From assembly GCF_036240795.1 (NCBI RefSeq), contig NZ_CP108454.1, positions 558,001 to 622,000 of the forward strand: a DNA stretch of 64,000 nucleotides, given 5' to 3'. Positions within the stretch are counted from its first letter, which is position 1. Each line of letters begins with the position of its first letter. Positions 15,531 through 23,922 of this stretch are shown in pieces. The DNA is from Streptomyces sp. NBC_01268 (GTDB lineage Bacteria; Actinomycetota; Actinomycetes; Streptomycetales; Streptomycetaceae). The notes beneath the pieces were generated by a model. That model worked only from the letters and a program-made list of their open reading frames with translations, was not told the DNA's origin and searched no databases. A program made the position numbers and the translations under genes.

Positions 15531-15738
15531 GCGAGAACAAGGGCCTGATTCGCAAAAGCAAGCAGATCTTTTATGGGGCGGAAAAGGATCAATCGGCGCT
15601 CTGTGATCCATTTCCCCAACTGGTTGCCGGACGCTGACGCGTGACGCCACGACAGCGTTCCGCGAGAACGTCCGACCGTGACTCAGATCACCGGCCACCC
15701 TTTAATCGGACATGTCCGGATCCGATTGATTTGAGGGA
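15531..15738. other. Intergenic region upstream of the riboswitch
   Basis: This holds the promoter region of the lytic gene (minus strand). No clear promoter pair is seen, though a TTGATC at about 15586-15591 precedes an AT-rich CCATAAAAGATC. A perfect 12-base palindrome CGGACATGTCCG lies at 15707-15718, nested in AATCGGA/TCCGATT arms (15704-15727), shortly after the PNPOx-like gene stop. It may be a terminator or an operator. Confidence 0.4.
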
Positions 15739-16542
15739 TTAGGGAATCCGGCTTTCGACACCCCTGCTGAACCAGCCGCTGAACCCCTCGGACGCGTGGC
15801 GCCGCCGCTCCGCCCGCTCCAGCACCCGCTCGGCCTCCGCCCGCCACGTCTCCGCGCCCGCGCGGGGCGGCGGGAGGAACGGTCCCCGTTCCGGCGCGTC
15901 CGCCGCGGCGCCGAAGAAGTCGCCGCCCTTGCGCCGGACGTCGTCGGTGCCCCACGCCCGGCCCTGGCCGTGCCGCGGCACCTTCTGGAGGTGCGGGATG
16001 TGCTTGGCGCAGTGGATGTACGCCTCCTCCACGGTGATCTCCACCCAGCTCAGCGCGCGCCGCCCCGGCACCGGGTCGACCGTGAGTCCGGGGTGGCCGG
16101 CGCGCATCTCGTCGTCGGCCACGACCCGGGCCGTGCCGTTCACGTGGAGCCCGACGCGGTCCCGGAGGAAGTCCACCATCAGGAGGCCGACGTGCGGGTT
16201 CTCCTCGATGTTGCCGAGGCTGGCCTGCACCCCGTTCCCCCGGTACTCGGGGTAGGCGAGCCGCACCTCGTCCAGGACGTGGAGGAAGCCGGCCGGGCCA
16301 GCCCGGAAGGTGTTGTCGCAGGCCCCGTGCCGGTCGGCGGTGGCCAGGAAGAACATCTCCTGGCGGGCCACGAACTCCCGCATCCGGGGGTTGAGCCGGT
16401 CGAGGACCTGCTCGGCGTAGAACCGGTCGGCGCGCTCGGTGGTGCCCGTGCGCCGCTGGACCAGGTGCTCGCCGTCGCTTCCCGGGCGGACGGTGCGCGG
16501 CGGGGTCGCCGACCGCGGACCGGTGTGCTCGAAGGTGCTCAA
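15739..16542 (-). CDS. PNPOx-like (pyridoxamine 5'-phosphate oxidase family) flavin protein
   Basis: A 267-residue split-barrel FMN-binding protein of the pyridoxamine-phosphate-oxidase superfamily. Signatures are MREFVARQEMFFLATAD, HGACDNTFRAGPAGFLHVLD, YRGNGVQASLGNIEENPHVGLLMVDF and ITVEEAYIHCAKHIPHL, the form found in stand-alone stress-associated members rather than true PdxH. Translation appears to begin at TTG 16542, whose TTGA overlaps the stop of the flavohemoprotein gene, so the two are co-translated. Co-expression with an NO-consuming flavohemoprotein suggests a redox or detoxification role. The C-terminal about 60 residues are Arg/Glu/Pro-rich. The frame is open upstream, so the start rests on the overlap and domain alignment. 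Confidence 0.85.
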   Translation of the reverse strand: MSTFEHTGPRSATPPRTVRPGSDGEHLVQRRTGTTERADRFYAEQVLDRLNPRMREFVARQEMFFLATADRHGACDNTFRAGPAGFLHVLDEVRLAYPEYRGNGVQASLGNIEENPHVGLLMVDFLRDRVGLHVNGTARVVADDEMRAGHPGLTVDPVPGRRALSWVEITVEEAYIHCAKHIPHLQKVPRHGQGRAWGTDDVRRKGGDFFGAAADAPERGPFLPPPRAGAETWRAEAERVLERAERRRHASEGFSGWFSRGVESRIP

Positions 16543-17774
16543 TTCCTCGCCCCGACCAGTTCTTCGATGGAGTCGTGCCGTATGCGGTGGGTGGGGATGC
16601 CGATGCCCACGAGGGTGTCGACACCGCGGCGGATCATGCCGGGCGGGCCGGAGAGGTACGCCTCGTACGTGTGCCACGGGCCGAACTCGCGCACGGCTCC
16701 GGACAGGCCCCCGGACAGGGCCGAGCCGGGACCGGTGTCGACGACCGGGCGCACGGAGAGCCAGGGGTGCGACTGCTGCAACCGCAGCATGGTCTCGATG
16801 TCGTACAGGTCGTCGTTGCTGCGGGCGCCGTAGAACACGTCGACGGAGCGGCGCCTGCCGTGCTGGGCGACGTCCTCGACCAGCGCCTTGATGGGGGCGA
16901 TGCCCGTACCGCCACCGAGGCACAGCAGTCCGTTGTCGGTGTGGTGGTCGACGGTCATCGAGCCGCTGGGGCCGCCGAGCCGCAGGACGTCCCCGGGCCG
17001 GGCGCGGTGCACGAGCGCGTTCGACACCCAGCCCGCGGGCACGGCCTTCACGTGGAAGGAGAGCAGGCCGTCGGAGCGGGGCGCGGAGGCGAAGGAGTAG
17101 TGCCGCCAGACCCGTGGCCACCAGGGTGTCTCCAGGGCGGTGTACTGCCCGGCGCGGAAGGGGTACGGCTGGTCGGGGCGGACCGTGACGACGGCGACGT
17201 CGGCGGTGCGCGGCTCGTGGGCGACCACCTCCGCCTGCCACCAGGCGGGGGCCCGGAGCTCGTCCTGGGCGGCCGCGTCGATCATGATCTGGGAGATGGC
17301 GGTGTACGCGCCCACCCAGGCCGCCTCGGTCCGCGGGCCCCAGCTGTGCGGGGCGTGCTGCGCGAGGGCGCCGATCAGGCACTCGCCGACGGCCGGGTAG
17401 TGCTCGGGCAGCGTGCCGTACTTCCGGTGGCCGCGGCCGAGCCCGGTCAGGTACGCGGTGAGGGTGGCGGTGTCCTCGGCGTGCGTGGCGGCCGTGAGCA
17501 GCGCCTTGAAGAGCCGGTCGCGCTGGGCGTCCATCGCCGCCGGGAAGAGGGCCCGCAGGTCGGGGTGGCGGAGGAAGAGCAGGGCGTAGAAGTACGAGGT
17601 GACCTTGTCCGCGATCGGTTCGATCTCGGCCATCGTCCGGCGCAGCAACACCGCGTCGGGCGCGTCGTCCGGCACGGCCGCCCGCCCTGCCGCGGGTGCC
17701 TGCGCCGCGGTGGGCCGCTCGCCCGGGCCCGGCCCGAACCAGCCCCCCTGCCGCCCGTCACCACCAGCTGCCAT
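16539..17774 (-). CDS. Flavohemoprotein-like globin/FAD-NAD reductase
   Basis: A 411-residue protein: Gly/Pro/Ala-rich N-terminus (about 1-35), globin domain (about 38-175) with SYFYALLFLRHPDLRALFP and the proximal-His segment GRGHRKYGTLPEHY, FAD domain (about 180-275) with the flavin motif RHYSFASAP, and NAD domain (about 278-405) with LLCLGGGTGIAPIKALV and FYGARSNDDLYD. Flavohemoproteins convert NO and O2 to nitrate using NAD(P)H. The tail SIEELVG is close to but not identical with the usual Hmp ending. It is the first gene of an operon with the PNPOx-like protein. No clear NsrR-type site was recognised upstream, and the effector is unknown. A bacterial NO synthase lies 15 kb away. Confidence 0.9.
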   Translation of the reverse strand: MAAGGDGRQGGWFGPGPGERPTAAQAPAAGRAAVPDDAPDAVLLRRTMAEIEPIADKVTSYFYALLFLRHPDLRALFPAAMDAQRDRLFKALLTAATHAEDTATLTAYLTGLGRGHRKYGTLPEHYPAVGECLIGALAQHAPHSWGPRTEAAWVGAYTAISQIMIDAAAQDELRAPAWWQAEVVAHEPRTADVAVVTVRPDQPYPFRAGQYTALETPWWPRVWRHYSFASAPRSDGLLSFHVKAVPAGWVSNALVHRARPGDVLRLGGPSGSMTVDHHTDNGLLCLGGGTGIAPIKALVEDVAQHGRRRSVDVFYGARSNDDLYDIETMLRLQQSHPWLSVRPVVDTGPGSALSGGLSGAVREFGPWHTYEAYLSGPPGMIRRGVDTLVGIGIPTHRIRHDSIEELVGARN

Positions 17775-18174
17775 CGGTCCGCCTCGCCTCGAACGTCTTT
17801 GGTCGGTCTTCGCCCGCGGAGTCCGCGTGTGCCCCTTTTCCCCTCTCCCCCACGGAATTCCCCGAGACGAATCGACGAATGAACGGGCCCGACCATACCT
17901 GCCGTCCGCTATCCGTCCAGTGCTGCGCTCCCGTCCCGACGATCACCTTGTTCTTCCAGGTCAGAGACTTGTTACTGATCAGTCGGGCAATTCGCGAGCC
18001 ATCACGGACAGCAATCCTCCGGGGGTTTCGCGACGGAACACTCACGGACCTGTCAGCACTCCTCCACATTTCCCGGCTCCCGTCTTCATCTCTTTCACGA
18101 TTTTCACGACTGGCGGTCCGCTTCCGGGGCGGGATGATGGAGGGGCTGCGGGGTGGAGGAGGGACACGGTCTGG
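17775..18174. other. 400-base divergent intergenic region
   Basis: This lies between the flavohemoprotein and phosphatase genes, is noticeably less GC-rich, and must hold both promoters. Visible elements are a perfect palindrome ACTGATCAGT (17974-17983) and a direct repeat TTTCACGA (18094-18101 and 18103-18110). No convincing small ORF or known riboswitch was seen. Confidence 0.45.
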
Positions 18175-20268
18175 ATGAGCGCGGCGGCCTTCCCTGCCGG
18201 TCCGGACCCGGCGGACGGCGATCTCGCCATGGAGCCGGGCGGTCTCCTCGACGTGCTCGGGGTGGCCGCCGTCGTCCTGGACGAGCGCGGGCGGATCGTC
18301 CTGTGGAGCCCCCAGGCGGAGGTGGTCTTCGGCTATCCGACCGCCGAGGCACTCGGCCGCCCCGCCGTCACGCTGCTGGTGGAGGAGGAGCAGAGGGAAC
18401 TGGTGCGGTCGCTGTTCGCCCGTGTGATGTCGGGCGCCGGGCCCTGGGCCGGGGTCTTCCCCGTACGGCACAAGGACGGCCGCACGATCCTGGTGGAGTT
18501 CCGCAACACCCGGCTCCAGGACGAGCAGGGGCGGCCCTACGCGCTCGGGCTCGCCTCGGACCGGGCCACCGTCCAGGACGTGGAGCAGAACCTGTCCCTG
18601 TCCTCGCTCCTGGTCACCCACTCCCCGATCGGCCTGGCCGTGCTGGACCACGGCCTCCGCTTCGTCCTGGTCAACCCCGCGCTGGAACGGATCGACGGCC
18701 TCGCCGCCGAAGGCCACCAGGGGCGCACGGTCCCGGAGGCGCTGGCGTCGCCGGACGCGGAGGCGCTGGAGACGGCACTCCGCGAGGTCCTGGACACCGG
18801 GCGGTCGGTCCTCGCCCGGAGCATGCGGGGAGTGACCGGGCCCGACGGCGTGGAGCGGATGTGGTCGGTCTCGCTCTACCGGCTCCAGACGCCCGAGCGG
18901 CGGGTCATGGGGGTCGCCGTCGCGGTCAGGGACGTCACCGACCAGCACCAGGCGGCCAGGACCGCCGCCCGGGCCCGCCGCCGGCTCGCGGTGATCGCGG
19001 ACGCCTCCGAGCGGGTGGGCACCACGCTCGACCTGGACCTCACCGCCCACGAGCTGGCGGACCTGGTGGTGCCGGAGTTCGCGGACATCGCCGCCGTCGA
19101 CGTCCTGGAGTCCATCCTGACCGGACCGCACGCCGGGCCCGCCCGGACCTCGGGCCCGGCCGTGTTCCGGGCGCTCGCGGTGAAGGCCGCGTACACCACC
19201 CCGGCGCAGGAGGCCGCCGACCCCGTCGGCGAGCCCGCCCGCTACGGCGCCGAGCGGCTGGTCACCCAGTGCGCCCGCACCGGCCGCCCGGTCCTCGTGC
19301 AGCACGTCACCGACGGCGACCTGCCCCGGATCGCCCGCAGCGAGGGCGCCGCCGCGCTGCTGCGGCTGGCCGGCATCCACTCCTACCTGGCCGTCCCGCT
19401 GCGCGCCCGCGGCGTGGTCCTCGGGGTGCTGGACCTGAAGCGGGCCCGCAACTCCGTGCCGTTCGACGAGGACGACGTCCTGCTCGCCGGGGAGCTGGCG
19501 GCCCGCGCGGCGGTCGCCATCGACAACGCCCGCTGGTACCGGCACCAGAGCCAGGCCGCCCTGGCCCTCCAGCGGCACCTGCTGCCGCACGGGCCGCCCC
19601 GGCTCAACGGCCTCGACGTGGCGTACCGCTACCAGCCCGCCTCCGAGTCGGTCGAGGTCGGCGGCGACTGGTTCGACGCGATCCCGCTGCCCGACGGCAA
19701 GACCGCGCTGGTCGTGGGCGACGTGATGGGCAGCGGCATCAACGCGGCCGCGACCATGGGGCAGTTCCGCACCGCGGCCCGCACCCTCGCCGCGCTCGGG
19801 CTCGCGCCGGCCGTGGTCCTGGAGCACCTGGACCGCACCGCCGCCGATCTCGACGACGCCATGGCCACCTGTGTGTGCGCCGTGTACGACCCGTACAACG
19901 GCAGCTGCCGGATCGCGAACGCCGGGCACCCGCCGCCCGTCCACGTCTCCGCCGGGCGGCCCCCCCGCCTGCTGGACCTGCCCGCGGGCGCGCCCCTGGG
20001 CGTCGGCGGCGTCCCCTTCGAGAGCCGGGAGATCCCGTTCGTGACGGGCGACGACCTCGTCCTGTACACCGACGGCCTGGTCGAGACCCGGGACCAGGAC
20101 ATCGACGTACGGCTGGACGCCCTCACCGACCTCCTGGACCGCGCCCCGCTCCCCCTGGAGCAGACCTGCGACCTGCTGCTCGGCGCGCTGCGCGGCCCGG
20201 ACGACCACGACGACGTGGCGCTGCTGATCGCCCGGGCCGGACAGCCGCACGGAAAGGGGGCGCCGTGA
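18175..20268 (+). CDS. PAS-PAS-GAF-PP2C (SpoIIE/RsbU-type) serine phosphatase
   Basis: A 697-residue cytosolic sensor phosphatase. Two PAS domains (about 20-135 and 140-265; LGVAAVVLDERGRIVLWSPQAEVVFGY and SPIGLAVLDHGLRFVLVN), a GAF domain (about 280-455) and a SpoIIE-type PP2C domain (about 470-690) with metal sites in VEVGGDWFD, VVGDVMGSGINAA, NAGHPPP and VLYTDGLVETRD. Such enzymes dephosphorylate anti-anti-sigma factors in partner-switching pathways that release stress sigma factors. ATG 18175 follows GGAGGAGG; although the frame is open to 17599, the upstream part has no domain. Its stop overlaps the next gene's GTG, giving a tandem pair. It lacks the C-terminal kinase domain present in its neighbour. 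Confidence 0.92.
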   Translation: MSAAAFPAGPDPADGDLAMEPGGLLDVLGVAAVVLDERGRIVLWSPQAEVVFGYPTAEALGRPAVTLLVEEEQRELVRSLFARVMSGAGPWAGVFPVRHKDGRTILVEFRNTRLQDEQGRPYALGLASDRATVQDVEQNLSLSSLLVTHSPIGLAVLDHGLRFVLVNPALERIDGLAAEGHQGRTVPEALASPDAEALETALREVLDTGRSVLARSMRGVTGPDGVERMWSVSLYRLQTPERRVMGVAVAVRDVTDQHQAARTAARARRRLAVIADASERVGTTLDLDLTAHELADLVVPEFADIAAVDVLESILTGPHAGPARTSGPAVFRALAVKAAYTTPAQEAADPVGEPARYGAERLVTQCARTGRPVLVQHVTDGDLPRIARSEGAAALLRLAGIHSYLAVPLRARGVVLGVLDLKRARNSVPFDEDDVLLAGELAARAAVAIDNARWYRHQSQAALALQRHLLPHGPPRLNGLDVAYRYQPASESVEVGGDWFDAIPLPDGKTALVVGDVMGSGINAAATMGQFRTAARTLAALGLAPAVVLEHLDRTAADLDDAMATCVCAVYDPYNGSCRIANAGHPPPVHVSAGRPPRLLDLPAGAPLGVGGVPFESREIPFVTGDDLVLYTDGLVETRDQDIDVRLDALTDLLDRAPLPLEQTCDLLLGALRGPDDHDDVALLIARAGQPHGKGAP

Positions 20269-22757
20269 GCGACGCGCGCCTGCCGGACGACGTCCTGCCG
20301 CCCTTCACCGAGGACAGCGCCGCCGCCCTGCTCGACGGCCGGGGCCGGATCGACGGCTGGACACCGGAGGCCGGGGCCCTGATCGGCCGGTCCGCCACCG
20401 ACGTCGTCGGCCACTCCGCCCGCGCGCTCCTCGCCGATCCCTCGGCCTGGCCGGCGCTGGCGGCCTCGTACCGGGCGGGCGTCCGGCGCGGCGACGCGGT
20501 CCTGCGGACCAACCGGGGCGCGGAACTGCCCGTGGTCTTCCGGGCGTTCGACCTCGCCGGGAACGGCGGGCCCGCCGGGTGCCTGGTGCTGGCCACCCCG
20601 AAGGCCCGGGCCGTCCGCAAGCACCAGGACCGGGCGTTCGTCCGGGAGCTGTTCCTCCAGGACCGGGTGGGGCTCGCCGTGTTCGACCCGGGGCTGCGGC
20701 TCCTGCGGACCAACACCCACCTCCTGCCGTACACGGGCGTGCCGCCCGACCTGCGGGGGCGCCGCCTCGGCGACTTCCTGTGGCCCGGGGACGCGGACGC
20801 CATCGAGGAGAAGCTGCGCGGGGTGCTGCGCACCGGCACGCCGCTGATCGGGGTCGAGGAGGTCCTGCGCACGCTCGACGACCCGCGCGGCGGGGTCGTC
20901 ATCTCGATCTCGGCGTTCCGGCTGCAGTCCCCCGACGGGCAGGTCCTGGGACTGACCGCGCTGTTCACCGACATGACCGAACTGCGCAGGTCGGGCGAGC
21001 GTCTCGCCCTGCTGCACCGCGCCACCGCGTCCGTCGGGCGCTCCCTGTCCGTCACCGACACCGGCCGGGAGCTGGCCGCCGCGCTGGTGCCCGACCTGGG
21101 CGACCTGGCCGTCGTGGAGATCGCCGACGGCGTCGCCCACGGCGAGGAACCGGTGCCCGACCGCGAGGGCCGCCTGCTGCTGCGCCGGACCGCCGTGGCG
21201 GGCCGGCTCCCGGAGCCGGCCGCGGACGGCGGGAGCCAGGCGGCGACCGGACCCACCGGCCACACCCGGAGCGGCCCGGACGCCGTGCCCCCCACGGACC
21301 CCGCCCCCCTCCTCCCCGCCGACGTCGTCCTCGCCACCGTCCCGGCCGACGACAGCCCCCTCACCGGACCGGGCGTCGACGTCCCGGCGGTCGACGGCTA
21401 TCCGATGACCATGACGGCCCCGCTCCGGGCCCGCGGCATGGTGCTCGGCCGGGTGTCGCTGGGCCGGAACGCGGACCGGGGGCCGTACCAGGCGCCCGAG
21501 CGGGATCTGCTGCGCGAGATCGCCGCCCGGGCCGCCCTCGCGCTCGACAACGCCCGGCGGTTCACGCGGGAGCACCGGGCGGCCGTGGGGCTCCAGCGGA
21601 GCATGCTGCCGCCGACGCAGAACGAGACGCCCGGGGCGAGCACGTCCGCCGTCTACCTTCCGGCCGGGACGGCGACCGGGGTCGGCGGGGACTGGTTCGA
21701 CGTGATCCCGCTGTCCTCCGCGCGGGTCGCCCTCGTCGTGGGGGACGTCGTCGGGCACGGCCTGGCCGCGACGGCGACCATGGGCCGGCTGCGCACGGCC
21801 GTGCGCACGCTCGCGGACCTCGACCTCGAACCCGACGAGCTGCTCGCCCATCTCGACGACCTGGTCGCCCAGTTGCCGGCCGAGTCCGAGGGACCGGCGG
21901 ACCCGGCGGACCCGGCGGACCCGGCGTACGGGGACGACCCGGACGCCGACGGGTGGCGGGACCGGCACGCCTCGCCGACCACCGGGGCGACCTGCGCGTA
22001 CGCGATCTACGACCCGGTCTCGCGGCGCTGCTCGGTGGCCTCCGCCGGGCATCCTCCGCCCGTGGTGGCGGATCCGGCCGGCAGAGTGTCGTACCTGCCG
22101 GTGGACCCCGGGCCGCCGTTGGGCGTCGGAGGGCTGCCGTTCGAGACGACGGAGGTCGACCTGGCTCCCGGCAGCGTCCTCGCGCTGTACACCGACGGTC
22201 TCATCGAGGGCCGCGACGGCGACCTGGACGCGGGCATGGCCGAACTGGCCGCCCGGCTGGCCCGGCCCGGAGCCCTGTCGCGCCCGTTGCGGGAGCTGGG
22301 CCGGGAGATCGTGACGGGCCGGCCCGTCGTCGGGCTCGCGGACGACGTGACCCTGTTGCTGGCCCGCACCCGCACGGTCCCGCCGGAGGACGCGGTCTGC
22401 TGGCCGGTCGAGGCCGATCCGGCGGCGGTCGGGCAGGTGCGCGAGGCCGCGGCGGCGCGGTTGCGGGCGTGGGACCTCGACGAACTGGTCTTCACCACCG
22501 AGCTGGTGCTCAGCGAGCTGGTCACCAACGCGATCCGTTACGCGGGCGGCCCGGTCGAGGTGCGCCTGATCCGGGCCGGGCGGCTGATCTGCGAGGTGTC
22601 CGACCCGAGCGCCACCCATCCGCGCATGCGGCGGGCGCGGCTGACCGACGAGGGCGGCCGGGGCCTGTATCTGGTGGCCCAGCTCACGACCCGTTGGGGC
22701 AGCCGCTACAGCCGTCGCGGCAAGACGATCTGGGCCGAGCAGGAGCTCCCGCGCTGA
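20265..22757 (+). CDS. PAS-GAF-PP2C phosphatase fused to RsbW-like ATPase
   Basis: An 830-residue multidomain regulator: PAS (about 18-105), second PAS (about 120-240), GAF-like domain with a long low-complexity insert (about 245-445), SpoIIE PP2C (about 455-690; TGVGGDWFDVIPL, VVGDVVGHGLAATATMG, SAGHPPP, LALYTDGLIEGRDGD) and a HATPase_c_2 domain (about 700-828) with ELVLSELVTNAIRYAGG and GGRGLYLVAQL. Having phosphatase and anti-sigma-kinase-like modules in one chain suggests it both phosphorylates and dephosphorylates an anti-sigma antagonist. An acidic DPA triplet repeat sits in the PP2C domain. GTG 20265 overlaps the preceding stop. The pair probably arose by duplication, then the HATPase was gained or lost in one copy. 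Confidence 0.92.
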   Translation: MSDARLPDDVLPPFTEDSAAALLDGRGRIDGWTPEAGALIGRSATDVVGHSARALLADPSAWPALAASYRAGVRRGDAVLRTNRGAELPVVFRAFDLAGNGGPAGCLVLATPKARAVRKHQDRAFVRELFLQDRVGLAVFDPGLRLLRTNTHLLPYTGVPPDLRGRRLGDFLWPGDADAIEEKLRGVLRTGTPLIGVEEVLRTLDDPRGGVVISISAFRLQSPDGQVLGLTALFTDMTELRRSGERLALLHRATASVGRSLSVTDTGRELAAALVPDLGDLAVVEIADGVAHGEEPVPDREGRLLLRRTAVAGRLPEPAADGGSQAATGPTGHTRSGPDAVPPTDPAPLLPADVVLATVPADDSPLTGPGVDVPAVDGYPMTMTAPLRARGMVLGRVSLGRNADRGPYQAPERDLLREIAARAALALDNARRFTREHRAAVGLQRSMLPPTQNETPGASTSAVYLPAGTATGVGGDWFDVIPLSSARVALVVGDVVGHGLAATATMGRLRTAVRTLADLDLEPDELLAHLDDLVAQLPAESEGPADPADPADPAYGDDPDADGWRDRHASPTTGATCAYAIYDPVSRRCSVASAGHPPPVVADPAGRVSYLPVDPGPPLGVGGLPFETTEVDLAPGSVLALYTDGLIEGRDGDLDAGMAELAARLARPGALSRPLRELGREIVTGRPVVGLADDVTLLLARTRTVPPEDAVCWPVEADPAAVGQVREAAAARLRAWDLDELVFTTELVLSELVTNAIRYAGGPVEVRLIRAGRLICEVSDPSATHPRMRRARLTDEGGRGLYLVAQLTTRWGSRYSRRGKTIWAEQELPR

Positions 22758-22764
22758 CGGGCGA

Positions 22765-23175
22765 TCAGGAGTCGAGGACGGCCGCGACGGCCTCGATCTC
22801 CACGAGCTGGTCGCGGTAGCCGAGCACGGTCACCCCCATCAGGGTGCTGGGCACGTCGTGGGCGCCGAACGCGTCGCGGACCACCTCCCACGCCTTCACC
22901 AGGTCCTCCTGCCGGTGGGTGGCGACGAGCACGCGGGTGCTGATGACGTCGTGCAGCGTGGCGCCGGCGTCCGCGAGGGCGGTGCGCAGGTTGGCCACGG
23001 CCTGGGCGGCCTGGCCGGCGACGTCCCCGACGGCGACGGTGGCGCCGTCCGCGTCGAGCGGGCACGCCCCGGCGAGGAAGACCAGCCGCGCCTCGGCCGG
23101 GGCGGTGGCCGCGTAGGCGTACTCGGCGACGTCGGAGAGGGAGGCGGAGCGGATCAACTCGACGGCACGCGGCAT
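22765..23175 (-). CDS. RidA/YjgF family protein
   Basis: A 136-residue RidA-like protein. RidA proteins hydrolyse reactive enamine/imine intermediates from PLP enzymes, usually as trimers. Recognisable parts are VFLAGACPLDADG, QAAQAVANLRTALADAGATLHDVISTRVLVA and a C-terminal PSTLMGVTVLGYRDQLVEIEAVAAV. The usual catalytic Arg is represented by the Arg in STRVLV, and the Glu in LVEIEAVA matches the family. The ribosome-binding site GGGGAA precedes ATG 23175. It lies 69 bases after the HAD phosphatase on the same strand and may be the last gene of the glycan operon, and it is convergent with the phosphatase gene (7-base gap). Confidence 0.88.
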   Translation of the reverse strand: MPRAVELIRSASLSDVAEYAYAATAPAEARLVFLAGACPLDADGATVAVGDVAGQAAQAVANLRTALADAGATLHDVISTRVLVATHRQEDLVKAWEVVRDAFGAHDVPSTLMGVTVLGYRDQLVEIEAVAAVLDS

Positions 23176-23244
23176 GGGGTTCCCCTGGGGAGCTGGTGGA
23201 GGGCCGGGAGGCTCGGACGGCGTTACGGGACGGGGGTCACCCTG

Positions 23245-23922
23245 TCAGAGATCGTCCGCGGTCTCGACGGGATTTCCCGGGGCCGCCGCCAGGTCCCGCA
23301 GCAGGGCGAGGTCCACGTCCAGCAGGCTGCGGACCACCCGGCGGCGAGGCGCCGGCGGGATGGCGGTGAGCGAGGGCACGGCCACGACGGCGCAGCCGGC
23401 CGCTTCGGCGGAGGCGACCCCGGTCGGGGTGTCCTCGACGGCCACGCACACGTCCGGGGTGAGGCCGAGGGTGGCGATGGCCGCCCGGTACGGGTCGGGG
23501 GCGGGCTTGGTGCGCGGGGTCTCGCCCTCGGCGACGGAGGTGGTGAACCAGTGGCGCCCGAGGGTGTCGAGGACGGTGTCGACGACGGACCGGGGCGAAG
23601 CCGAGACCAGCGCGGTGGGCACGCCCGCGGAGCGGAGCGCGGCCAGCAGTTCCAGGGCGCCGGGCAAGGGGACGACCCGGCCCCGGACCAGTTCCGCGAA
23701 GCGTTCCCCGAGGGCGGCGGAGAGCCGGGGCAGGTCGGTGGGGGCGCCGGCGAGCGTGGCGAGGTGCACGGCGGTGTCCTCGATCGCGCGCCCGCGCACG
23801 AAGGCGATGTCCGCGTCCCCGAGGGGGAGACCGAGGCGTCGGGCCTCCTCCTCGACGGCCTGCTGCCAGAGGCGTTCGGTGTCGACGAGGGTGCCGTCCA
23901 TGTCGAAGAGGATCGCGGTCAC
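23245..23922 (-). CDS. HAD-superfamily sugar phosphatase / phosphoglucomutase-like
   Basis: A 225-residue HAD hydrolase with motif I FDMDGTLVDT (nucleophile Asp and acid/base Asp), motif II Ser in ALVSASPRS, the Lys in PRTKPAPDPY (motif III) and motif IV VAVEDTPTGVASAEAAG. The helical cap includes VRGRAIEDTAVHL. This subgroup contains sugar-phosphate phosphatases and beta-phosphoglucomutases. The GTG start overlaps the GH38 stop (GTGA), so it is translated with the alpha-mannosidase and likely acts on a phosphorylated monosaccharide released by the pathway, which is inference. The frame continues far upstream antisense to nothing known, so the start rests on the overlap and motif I. Confidence 0.88.
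   Translation of the reverse strand: MTAILFDMDGTLVDTERLWQQAVEEEARRLGLPLGDADIAFVRGRAIEDTAVHLATLAGAPTDLPRLSAALGERFAELVRGRVVPLPGALELLAALRSAGVPTALVSASPRSVVDTVLDTLGRHWFTTSVAEGETPRTKPAPDPYRAAIATLGLTPDVCVAVEDTPTGVASAEAAGCAVVAVPSLTAIPPAPRRRVVRSLLDVDLALLRDLAAAPGNPVETADDL

Noticed and set aside
17974..17983. NsrR site for the flavohemoprotein
   Set aside because: ACTGATCAGT is palindromic but does not match the NsrR-type pattern I know; kept only as an unidentified palindrome.
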